Assembly: GCA_964368625.1 (NCBI GenBank)
Contig: CAYJBH010000006.1
Location: 1 to 64,000 of the forward strand
DNA from: CAYJBH01 sp964368625
GTDB taxonomy: Bacteria; Bacillota; Clostridia; Oscillospirales; Ruminococcaceae
Direction: 5' to 3'
Length of the DNA: 64,000 nucleotides
Under the pieces are notes generated by a model that was not told the origin of the DNA, searched no databases, and saw only the letters and a program-made list of their open reading frames with translations. Position numbers and translations under genes: made by a program. Positions 8,145 through 15,195 of the stretch are shown piece after piece; position 1 is the stretch's first letter, and every line of letters starts with the position of its first letter.

Positions 8145-9329
8145 ATGAATTTTGGCGGATTGATTTTTTATAAGGATATTAACAAACTAGCTTCGGATAT
8201 TATAGATGATCCTATCGGTGGACTATCCACCGTAATAGAAATTGCTGAAAGGAATGGATTTTGTGGTAACGTTTGGCAGTGTTATATATCATATATTATT
8301 GCTAACAGCGAAAACCCCTATAGCCTTGCATGCGAGATGCGCGGCGATGTTGGGGGCAGTATTTCTATTGTTGCCGACGCTGATTTTGCATTATTATATG
8401 AACTGTTTAACATGGATGTTTTTAAAGAGTTAAGCTTTATAACGGATTATAAGGCACTGCAAGCAAATCCCGGCAGTGTTATTAATCTGCTAGCTTGTGA
8501 ACTTTCAAATAGCAAAAACCCAATTGAGTTTAAGAAGGCAGTTACCGATTTTTATAAGAACAACGGGGTTGGAAGGTTTGCAATGTATAGCGCATTTCAT
8601 CTGATTAACGATGTTATCACACCTGTTCTCTCACCCGATCCTATAAGGCTAACCGATCTCATAGGCTATGATACACCAAAAAGAAAATTACTTGATAACA
8701 CCGAAGCTTTTATAGAGGGCAGACCGGCTAATAATTGCCTGCTGTTCGGAAGCGCCGGAACCGGCAAATCCTCTTCTGTTAAGGCAATATTAAACAAATA
8801 TCAAGCGAGAGGATTAAGGCTAGTTGAGCTATATAAACATCAACTAAAGGAGCTTGGCAGAGTTATTTCCGAGGTAAAAAAGCGTAATCAAAAGTTTATT
8901 ATTTTTATGGACGATCTTTCTTTTGAGCAGTTTGAAGTTGAGTATAAATATCTTAAAGCTGTTATAGAGGGAAGCATCGAGAAGAAGCCTGACAATGTTT
9001 TAATATATGCCACCTCTAATCGCCGTCATCTTATTAAAGAAGAATTTAGCGACCGCGAAAGTTTGCACGGGAACGAGACCGTTCAGGAAAAAATATCACT
9101 TTCCGCGAGGTTTGGCGAGATGATTTTCTTTGATTCTCCGGATAAAAAGCAGTTTAACAACATTGTTAAACTGCTTGCAGAGCGCGAGGGTCTGGTTATA
9201 GATGACGAGGAACTTATGCTTATTGCCAACAGGTGGGAGATGAGCCATTCCGGAAAATCAGGACGAACGGCAAGACAGCTGGTTGACCACCTACTCGGAC
9301 GTTCGGCTAACCCTCCCTCACAAACATAG
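8145..9329 (+). CDS. DUF815-family AAA+ ATPase
   Basis: 394-residue protein with an uncharacterised N-terminal half (about 1-180) and an AAA+ domain (about 180-390). Visible motifs are Walker A GSAGTGKSS (about 202-210), Walker B FIIFMDDLSFE, a sensor-1-like ATSNRRHL and an arginine-finger region SLSARFGE. This is the layout of the DUF815 (PF05673) family, whose physiological role is unknown. The last codons overlap the 3' end of the convergent DUF2284 gene by 23 bp. It follows the ilvC terminator and is probably monocistronic. Confidence 0.85.
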   Translation: MNFGGLIFYKDINKLASDIIDDPIGGLSTVIEIAERNGFCGNVWQCYISYIIANSENPYSLACEMRGDVGGSISIVADADFALLYELFNMDVFKELSFITDYKALQANPGSVINLLACELSNSKNPIEFKKAVTDFYKNNGVGRFAMYSAFHLINDVITPVLSPDPIRLTDLIGYDTPKRKLLDNTEAFIEGRPANNCLLFGSAGTGKSSSVKAILNKYQARGLRLVELYKHQLKELGRVISEVKKRNQKFIIFMDDLSFEQFEVEYKYLKAVIEGSIEKKPDNVLIYATSNRRHLIKEEFSDRESLHGNETVQEKISLSARFGEMIFFDSPDKKQFNNIVKLLAEREGLVIDDEELMLIANRWEMSHSGKSGRTARQLVDHLLGRSANPPSQT

Positions 9330-9864
9330 TTGCAATTATCGTCATGGTTTGGGGGCCGTAGTTATACTCTAGCCCTGCTTTTTTACACTCCCTATTAACA
9401 AAAAAACCACATGCCTCCATGCTAAAGTTAACATCATTTGGAAACCTACAAGGTTCATCCGGATAGCTACACACCTCGCAGAGATCACAACCACCGTTGC
9501 CCATAGGAAAAATACTTTTACCCAAGCCTCGAAGCTGCTTTGTTAGCTTATCGAGGCTTTCTTTGCATCGAGTTGAGGCTCTCTCAATCGCCTCCCAGTC
9601 GTAATCGTCCTCCATCTTTTCAGTTGCCTGAAGAATCATGGCGTAGTCGTATTCCAGAACCTTTGCCTTTAGCTCTTCCAGCGTTCCGCAGGCTGGCGGA
9701 CATGCCCAACATTTATTATATTTACCGCATTTATTTGCGGCACACATATCCCGAACCTCCTGCCTAAATTCCATATCCTCAATAACGGCATAGGCGGCAT
9801 GGCTAAACCCTGCGTCTAACGCCATATCAACGCTAAGGGTTCTTTTGTTAGTTTCTATATGCAT
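9307..9864 (-). CDS. DUF2284 family Cys-rich putative metal-binding protein
   Basis: 185-residue cytosolic protein with Cys clusters CAANKCGKYNKCWACPPACG (about 39-58), CDLCEVCSYPDEPC (about 125-138) and two later Cys. The pattern matches DUF2284 (PF10050), thought to bind metal or an iron-sulfur centre; no reaction is known. It lies 1 bp downstream of a second Cys-containing small gene on the same strand, so the two are probably co-transcribed and may act together. Confidence 0.85.
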   Translation of the reverse strand: MHIETNKRTLSVDMALDAGFSHAAYAVIEDMEFRQEVRDMCAANKCGKYNKCWACPPACGTLEELKAKVLEYDYAMILQATEKMEDDYDWEAIERASTRCKESLDKLTKQLRGLGKSIFPMGNGGCDLCEVCSYPDEPCRFPNDVNFSMEACGFFVNRECKKAGLEYNYGPQTMTIIATMFVREG

Positions 9865-9865
9865 C

Positions 9866-10183
9866 TTAACCCTCGATTTTCATAGTTACATCTTTGGGAA
9901 GCGCAAGCCCTTCTGCTACCTCTACCGCCTTTATCATAGCGGTTGGTATCGGACATGCACTGTGGGGACATGATGGTCTGAAAAGTTCAAAAATTTCTCC
10001 GAGACCCACCTTTTCAAAACATGCCGATAGTGCATCAATCTCTACCGAATCTTCGTTTAGATGCTTAAAGTTGGGACATCCGGTGGCTATTTTAACATCC
10101 ACCATCTCTGTTTCGTCGTTTTTTACCGCATTAATTACAGCGGTAAAGTTACATATTCCTGCTTCAACCGTTACCTTTGCCAT
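9866..10183 (-). CDS. Small Cys-containing protein, DUF6951-like
   Basis: 105 residues beginning MAKVTVEAGICNF. Five Cys are visible: GIC, TGCPNF, SACF, and PSCPHSACPIP. The C-terminal IKAVEVAEGLALPKDVTMKI stretch is typical of a small conserved anaerobe family, which I recall as DUF6951 with moderate certainty. The start at 10183 follows AAAGGA at about 12 nt; a second ATG at 10195 directly abuts that SD and is less likely. Function unknown; redox or metal binding is an inference from the Cys residues. Confidence 0.75.
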   Translation of the reverse strand: MAKVTVEAGICNFTAVINAVKNDETEMVDVKIATGCPNFKHLNEDSVEIDALSACFEKVGLGEIFELFRPSCPHSACPIPTAMIKAVEVAEGLALPKDVTMKIEG

Positions 10184-10303
10184 TTTAATATCCATTCCTT
10201 TCTTTTGTGTTGTGTGTGTTTTTGCCATACCGGGTTTCAGGTAGCAAAATTTCGATCGGCGTATCAACCTAAAAGTATAAAACTAATTTCCTTTGTATTA
10301 TTG

Positions 10304-11014
10304 TTATGGGTTATACGTCCAACCACAATCGTTGTGGTATATCATGGATTTACTCATTCCGCCATCGATACATATGTTTTCACCGTTGATAAATCCAGCT
10401 TTATCACTACAAAGAAACATGCATAGCTCGGCTATATCGGTGGGGTTTCCCACCCTGCCTGCTGTATGTTGAATTGCATCCGAACCGATAAAATCGGTGT
10501 TTGTAGTATCTATCCAACCGGGAGAGATGCTGTTTACCCTTGCAACCGAACTAAGGCTTGCCGCCAGTGCATGGGTAAGCGCCGCTATACCACCTTTAGC
10601 TGCCGTGTAACTCTCGGTTTGAGGTTGGCTCATCCTATCCCTCGACGAGGAAATATTTATTACACTTGCCCCCACCGAGAAATATGGCAAAAACAACTTG
10701 GTTAGCATAAACGGTGCGGCAACGCCTACCTGTAGTGCATGGAGAAATTCGCTATAATCACAGCTATCTATCCCCTTGCCTACTACCATTGCATTATTAA
10801 TAAGTATATCAACCCTGCCATGTTCGGCAATTACCTTTTCTGCAAATCTATGTAGCGTTGCTTCATCGCTTATATCGCCAACATAATAATCGTTATCCTC
10901 TTTATCTATGCCACAGACCACAGAACCTGCACTAATAAATTCATCATGCAGACATTTTCCTATGCCACCGGCAGTTCCGGTTATAACCGCTATCTTCCCC
11001 GTTAGGTTGTTCAT
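10304..11014 (-). CDS. Short-chain dehydrogenase/reductase
   Basis: 236-residue classical SDR. The cofactor loop TGTAGGIGK is at about 12-20, followed by the structural NNA motif, the Ser of INISSS and the YxxxK active site in SYTAAKGG. The C-terminal SPGWIDTT and the GENICIDGG ending are typical of 3-oxoacyl-reductase-like SDRs. An Asp about 20 residues after the glycine loop (GIDKED) hints at NAD(H) preference, which is inference. The substrate cannot be told from sequence; no fatty-acid or sugar operon surrounds it. Confidence 0.88.
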   Translation of the reverse strand: MNNLTGKIAVITGTAGGIGKCLHDEFISAGSVVCGIDKEDNDYYVGDISDEATLHRFAEKVIAEHGRVDILINNAMVVGKGIDSCDYSEFLHALQVGVAAPFMLTKLFLPYFSVGASVINISSSRDRMSQPQTESYTAAKGGIAALTHALAASLSSVARVNSISPGWIDTTNTDFIGSDAIQHTAGRVGNPTDIAELCMFLCSDKAGFINGENICIDGGMSKSMIYHNDCGWTYNP

Positions 11015-11099
11015 TTCTATTACCTCAAAATTTTCATACGGTAATTATCCCATAAAAAAATAAAAAGTGCAACCTTTTTGAAATATTTTTACTTTACTA

Positions 11100-11128
11100 T
11101 TGACAATGCCTAGATTGTATTGTATTAT
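11100..11128 (+). promoter_or_regulatory. Promoter of the gntR-ABC operon
   Basis: TTGACA (11100-11105), 17-bp spacer, TATTAT (11123-11128). The -10 box lies inside the left arm of the 42-bp palindrome. Confidence 0.7.
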
Positions 11129-11159
11129 TGTATTAGTTGATTAATACAATAATACAATA
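11118..11159. promoter_or_regulatory. 42-bp perfect palindrome, probable operator of the YtrA-type regulator
   Basis: Left arm TATTGTATTATTGTATTA (11118-11135), centre GTTGAT, and a perfectly complementary right arm (11142-11159). It covers the -10 box and the presumed transcription start, ending directly at the SD. Each arm itself contains two TATTGTAT-like units. Its position suggests autorepression by the first gene of the operon; the transcript would also form an 18-bp hairpin just before the SD. Confidence 0.7.
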
Positions 11160-11173
11160 AGGAGGGTGTACAT

Positions 11174-11530
11174 GTGTCATGGGATTTTTCAAATGATCGT
11201 CCTATTTTTCAGCAGATAGCCGATATAATCGTAAAGGATGTTGTTTCGGGTAGATATAAACCGGGCGAAAAGCTGCCGCCGGTTAGAGATCTTGCCATAA
11301 CCGCAGGGGTTAATCCAAACACTATGCAAAAGGCTTTTATTGAAGCCGAGAGCAGGGGAATAATAACAACGCGGCGTGGAGACGGCCGATATGTTTCTCT
11401 CGACACACAGCTTATAGAAAGGATATCTCAAGAGCTTTTACATGAGATGACAAGGCGATTTATCCTATCGGCAACCGAGATGGGATTTAGTGCAGACGAG
11501 ATAATAAATGTAGTTAACAAGGAGATATAG
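11174..11530 (+). CDS. GntR-family regulator, YtrA subfamily
   Basis: 118-residue repressor-like protein with a GTG start 7 nt after AAGGAGGG. The winged HTH (about 12-75) has the typical PIFQQIADIIVKDVVSGRYKPGEKLPPVRDLA opening followed by GVNPNTMQKAF; only a short helical tail follows, which defines the YtrA type. Such proteins usually repress an adjacent ABC exporter until an envelope-active compound is sensed. The next two genes are an ABC ATPase (8-bp gap) and its permease, and the 42-bp palindrome upstream is the likely binding site. Confidence 0.92.
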   Translation: MSWDFSNDRPIFQQIADIIVKDVVSGRYKPGEKLPPVRDLAITAGVNPNTMQKAFIEAESRGIITTRRGDGRYVSLDTQLIERISQELLHEMTRRFILSATEMGFSADEIINVVNKEI

Positions 11531-11538
11531 GAGGGGTA

Positions 11539-12237
11539 ATGGAACATCTATTTAAATGTAAATCGCTTAATAAAAGCTACTCGAACATTCCGGTAATAAC
11601 CGATTTAAATTTAACCCTTGAAAGGGGAAAAATACTCGGGCTTTTAGGTCCGAACGGAAGCGGAAAGACCACCCTAATAAAGATTTTAACGGGACTTTTA
11701 ACACCAAACGGTGGAGATGTTGAGATACTGGGTAATCCTATAGGGGCTGAAAGTAAAAAGGTTATATCATACCTGCCGGATAAGGATTTTCTGCCAAAAG
11801 ACGATACAGTGGCAACCTTGTTAAAATTTTATGAGAGTTTTTATAAAAATTTTAATAGGAGCCGTGCATTAGAGATGCTTATGAACCTTGAAATCGACCA
11901 AAAAGCCAAGCTTAAACATCTATCTAAAGGAACACGTGAAAAGGTTGCGCTTATTTTGGTTATGAGCCGAGATGCGGATTTATATCTTTTAGACGAGCCG
12001 ATTGCAGGGGTTGATCCCGCCGCAAGGGATTATATTCTAAACACAATATTATCGAACTATAACGATCAGGCTTCAATTATTATCAGCACACATCTTATAT
12101 CTGATGTTGAGCAGATATTATCCGATGTTGTTTTTATTAAAAACGGAAATATTGTGTTGCAGGGTGACTGTGACGAGATCAGAAACAGTCACGGCAACAG
12201 CATAGACGGATTGTTTAGGGAGGTATTTAAATGTTAG
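11539..12237 (+). CDS. ABC transporter ATP-binding protein
   Basis: 232-residue nucleotide-binding subunit. Walker A GPNGSGKTT lies at about 35-43, a shifted signature LSKGTREK (instead of LSGGQ) at about 133, Walker B DLYLLDEP at about 151, and the H-loop STHL at about 190. The degenerate signature is common in two-gene exporters controlled by YtrA regulators. It overlaps the permease gene by 7 bp, implying translational coupling. Substrate unknown; export of, or resistance to, an envelope-active compound is the family expectation. Confidence 0.93.
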   Translation: MEHLFKCKSLNKSYSNIPVITDLNLTLERGKILGLLGPNGSGKTTLIKILTGLLTPNGGDVEILGNPIGAESKKVISYLPDKDFLPKDDTVATLLKFYESFYKNFNRSRALEMLMNLEIDQKAKLKHLSKGTREKVALILVMSRDADLYLLDEPIAGVDPAARDYILNTILSNYNDQASIIISTHLISDVEQILSDVVFIKNGNIVLQGDCDEIRNSHGNSIDGLFREVFKC

Positions 12238-13025
12238 CAAAACTTTATAAACACGAATTTTATCGACTTTTTAAAAGCATGTTTTTTGTGTTAATTGCGG
12301 TGGCGATTACCTGTGGCTTTGTGCTAATATCGCTTTTGCTTCCGGATAGCCTACCGTATCGAGACATTGTTGTAAACTTAACCATAATACCGTATTTTTT
12401 AAGCCTAGTGCTTAGCATTGGTGTTACACTCGTTGTGATAGTTATTAACTTTTATAAAAGCATGTTTTCGCCACAGGGATATTTAACCTTTACCCTACCC
12501 TTTAAGAATACGGTTCATCTATACAGCAAGCTTATAACCGGAATTATAATGCTTTTACTTGTTATCGCAGTTGATATAATTACCCTTGAACCTGTTTTTA
12601 GAGCACTGGGATTAGCCGAATATGCTCCTTCATCATGGAATCTCTCCCCAACCTTGACCGGAATGGATCCAAACGGAGCATTGCTTAGTGTAGAATTCCC
12701 TATATTATTATTTTTACCATATATAATAGCTACGCTGGCAATTATTATACTGCTATTTTTCAGCGCCATGTGTATAGGCCAGATATTTAAAAGCAGAGGT
12801 ATTGCTACCGTTGTTTCATACTTCTCGCTTTATACCGCAGGACAGCTGCTTTCACTAATAGCCTTTGTTATTGTTTTTATTAACACCAACTTTTTCACCG
12901 ACTTTAGCTCTGTGAACTTTGTTAACACTATTTTTGCCTTAACCTCAATACTGGCATTGATAGAAATTATATCAATGTTAGTGCTCTGCAGGTATTCGAT
13001 AAACAGAAGGCTAAATTTAGAATAG
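12231..13025 (+). CDS. ABC transporter permease
   Basis: 264-residue integral membrane protein with about six hydrophobic segments (roughly 18-38, 50-75, 97-118, 160-185, 200-220 and 235-255). It begins with an amphipathic MLAKLYKHEFYRLFKSM leader typical of ABC-2-like permeases. It overlaps the ATPase gene and is the last gene of the operon. No substrate can be assigned. Confidence 0.88.
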   Translation: MLAKLYKHEFYRLFKSMFFVLIAVAITCGFVLISLLLPDSLPYRDIVVNLTIIPYFLSLVLSIGVTLVVIVINFYKSMFSPQGYLTFTLPFKNTVHLYSKLITGIIMLLLVIAVDIITLEPVFRALGLAEYAPSSWNLSPTLTGMDPNGALLSVEFPILLFLPYIIATLAIIILLFFSAMCIGQIFKSRGIATVVSYFSLYTAGQLLSLIAFVIVFINTNFFTDFSSVNFVNTIFALTSILALIEIISMLVLCRYSINRRLNLE

Positions 13026-13100
13026 CCTAAACAATATTTTGCAACAAACAAAAAACGATACATGCGGGTATAAAATATCCCCTACACCATGAGTTATAAT

Positions 13101-13357
13101 GAAAAGAAGCGGTATCGACCCAACGGTTGATACCGTTCTCCAAATTTCACTTTTTCTACATTACAGGTTTTAGATATATGCCTTTATTGCGCAGTAGCAA
13201 GAGGTTGAGGAAATTTTAGTAGTGTTATTATTTAAGCCAATGCTAACTGCTTTATCTTAGCTGCCGGATAACCGGTAGCTATTCTATAGAATTACAGCTA
13301 TTAACATAAACCAAACCGCAAGAAATTGCATCTTGCGGTTTGGCTGTGTTTTTATTA
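13101..13357 (+). ncRNA. Candidate structured non-coding RNA
   Basis: No coding potential is seen in this gap. A TATAAT at 13095-13100 is followed by a hairpin (13110-13135, CGGTATCGACC/GGTTGATACCG with one G-U pair), a second hairpin TAGCTGCCGG-ATAA-CCGGTAGCTA (13258-13281), a short palindrome ATTCTATAGAAT (13281-13292) and a perfect 13-bp terminator stem with T-rich tail (13311-13357). I do not recognise 6S, SRP, tmRNA, RNase P or a riboswitch. No good -35 box precedes the TATAAT, so this remains a candidate. Confidence 0.35.
13311..13343. terminator. Bidirectional-type terminator between ABC permease/ncRNA and MCP
   Basis: CCAAACCGCAAGA (13311-13323), 7-nt loop, TCTTGCGGTTTGG (13331-13343). 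On the plus strand it is followed by CTGTGTTTTTATTATTTT; on the minus strand it lies 45 bp past the MCP stop codon with a weaker T-tract. Confidence 0.75.
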
Positions 13358-13387
13358 TTTTGCAGTTTAAATTAGCAAAAACGCTGG

Positions 13388-15034
13388 CTATAACACAAAT
13401 TTATCTACCAATGTATGAAGGGTGTTTGCCTGTTTTGCTAGCTCTTCACTGGCTGCGGCGCTCTCTTCACTGGTTGCGGTGTTGGTTTGAACTACCGATG
13501 AAATCTGATCAATTCCGCTTGAAATTTCTCTAATTCCCTCTGCCTGCTCTTCGGTTGCCTTGGATATCTGATCGATGGTAACCACCATCTGCTGAACCTT
13601 GTTGGCTAGGTCCTTAAACGATTCGTTAGTCTTTTGTGCTATCCCCTCACCCAGCTGAACAGCATTTATAGAATGGTCGATAAGCTGTGTTGTATTGTTT
13701 GCGGCCTCGGAAGATTTTTGTGCAAGGCTTCTAACCTCGTCGGCAACCACAGCAAACCCTTTGCCTGCCTCACCTGCTCTTGCCGCCTCAACCGCTGCAT
13801 TAAGGGCAAGGATGTTTGTTTGGAATGCGATATCGTCGATAACCTTAATTACCTTAACAATATTCTCAGATGTGCTTGAAATTTCCTGCATTGCACTAAG
13901 CATCTGCTTCATGTCTTCAAGGGTGCTCTCGGTTACCTCGCCGGATATAATGGCAATTTCGTTAACCTTTTGGGTGTTTTTAAAGTTATCTTCAACCTGT
14001 AGCGAAACATCTCGAAGGCTATCGGATAATCTCTCAACACTTCCTGCCTGGTCTACAGCACCTTCTGCAAGTGCCTGTGCGCCGTTTGAAACCTGGGAAA
14101 CATTGGTGGAAATCTGTCCTGCCGAGCTGGATACCTGCGATAGCGCGCTTCTTACCGAAGTGGTCATCGCATCTACCGAGCGATAAAGCTGTTTCCAGTC
14201 TCCTACATATGTTTCGGGACTACCAATATCAACATTCCACTCACCCTTTGCAATCTTACCGAGCATCTCAACAAGTATACTATTTATAGAGAGCAGGTTT
14301 GATTTCATCGTGTTGAATGATTTTGCAAGCAAACCGATTTCATTGTTTACATTAACATCAAGGTCAAAATGCATATCACCTGCAGCTATTCGTTCGGCCG
14401 AATCCATAACAATAGCAAGAGGCTTAGCTACCTTTTTATCAATTAAGATCTTTGCAATAATACATCCAATTAGTATTAAAGCAATACCTACAAACATTGA
14501 AACTGTAAGTGCTGTACTTATTGCTGCATCGTTTGAGTTACTTGGAATACCGGCAAAAATTACCCCAACGGTTTCTCCGCTTGCATCAACGTAGGGTATG
14601 TATGATGTTATGTGTGGAACTCCGAGAATTTCGGCCTGGCCGATGTATGATTTCCCTTGATTCATAACAGTATTTGCTATTGTAGAATCAAGCTTGGTTC
14701 CAACTACCCGTTCTCCATCTACTTTTATAGTGGTAAACTCTCGTACATCGCCATTAAAAAGTGTAAATTCACATCCTGTAATTTGTTTTAGTCTGTCTAA
14801 TACCTCTGTTTTATCCTCCATTGCCTGAACCTCATGAAGGCTAAGCTCATAATCGAGTAGATTCGTGCCAACGATACATTGGTCGGTTAATTCACCGTTT
14901 ATATTGTTTGCTGTAACAATTCCGCTAATTACTATCATTACCGATACTATAATAGTTGATATAACTGCTATCAACAGGTTAACCTGGACTGAAAGTGTTG
15001 CAAGATGTGTTTTCTTTTTCGATGTAGTTTTCAT
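13388..15034 (-). CDS. Methyl-accepting chemotaxis protein with extracellular Cache-type sensor
   Basis: 548-residue receptor. TM1 (about 18-40), a periplasm-facing sensor of about 130 residues (about 41-172; a single-Cache pattern with TSYIPYVDASGETVGVIFAG near its end), TM2 (about 175-198), HAMP (about 198-252) and a long cytoplasmic signalling coiled coil follow in order. The kinase-contact tip FQTNILALNAAVEAARAGE is at about 404-422. The ATG is preceded by GAGGGGGAATTAA. It has no chemotaxis neighbours, so it would feed a kinase array encoded elsewhere. The ligand is unknown. Confidence 0.94.
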   Translation of the reverse strand: MKTTSKKKTHLATLSVQVNLLIAVISTIIVSVMIVISGIVTANNINGELTDQCIVGTNLLDYELSLHEVQAMEDKTEVLDRLKQITGCEFTLFNGDVREFTTIKVDGERVVGTKLDSTIANTVMNQGKSYIGQAEILGVPHITSYIPYVDASGETVGVIFAGIPSNSNDAAISTALTVSMFVGIALILIGCIIAKILIDKKVAKPLAIVMDSAERIAAGDMHFDLDVNVNNEIGLLAKSFNTMKSNLLSINSILVEMLGKIAKGEWNVDIGSPETYVGDWKQLYRSVDAMTTSVRSALSQVSSSAGQISTNVSQVSNGAQALAEGAVDQAGSVERLSDSLRDVSLQVEDNFKNTQKVNEIAIISGEVTESTLEDMKQMLSAMQEISSTSENIVKVIKVIDDIAFQTNILALNAAVEAARAGEAGKGFAVVADEVRSLAQKSSEAANNTTQLIDHSINAVQLGEGIAQKTNESFKDLANKVQQMVVTIDQISKATEEQAEGIREISSGIDQISSVVQTNTATSEESAAASEELAKQANTLHTLVDKFVL

Positions 15035-15153
15035 TTAATTCCCCCTCAAATAGTTAACCTACAAGCTATTTAATCCTATATATATATTATCCCTCATTTA
15101 TATTAAAAAGTAAAGACTTTTTACACGAATTTTACAGAAATAACATATCCTAA

Positions 15154-15185
15154 AAAATGCTATGGTGTTTAAGCCATAGCATTTT
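15154..15185 (-). terminator. Terminator of the EF-G-like gene
   Basis: AAAATGCTATGG (15154-15165) pairs with CCATAGCATTTT (15174-15185); read on the minus strand the stem is followed by TT and then AGG, giving a run of six T including the stem end. It sits 11 bp past the EF-G-like stop. Confidence 0.7.
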
Positions 15186-15195
15186 ATATATTTTT

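Noticed and set aside
9894..10244. Plus-strand frame opposite the DUF6951-like gene
   Set aside because: No SD; the minus-strand gene is conserved and Cys-patterned, so this is a shadow.
13388..13535. Possible riboswitch at 13.1-13.35 kb controlling a downstream gene
   Set aside because: The next gene is on the opposite strand, so a cis-acting leader on the plus strand has no target; a stand-alone RNA is more likely.
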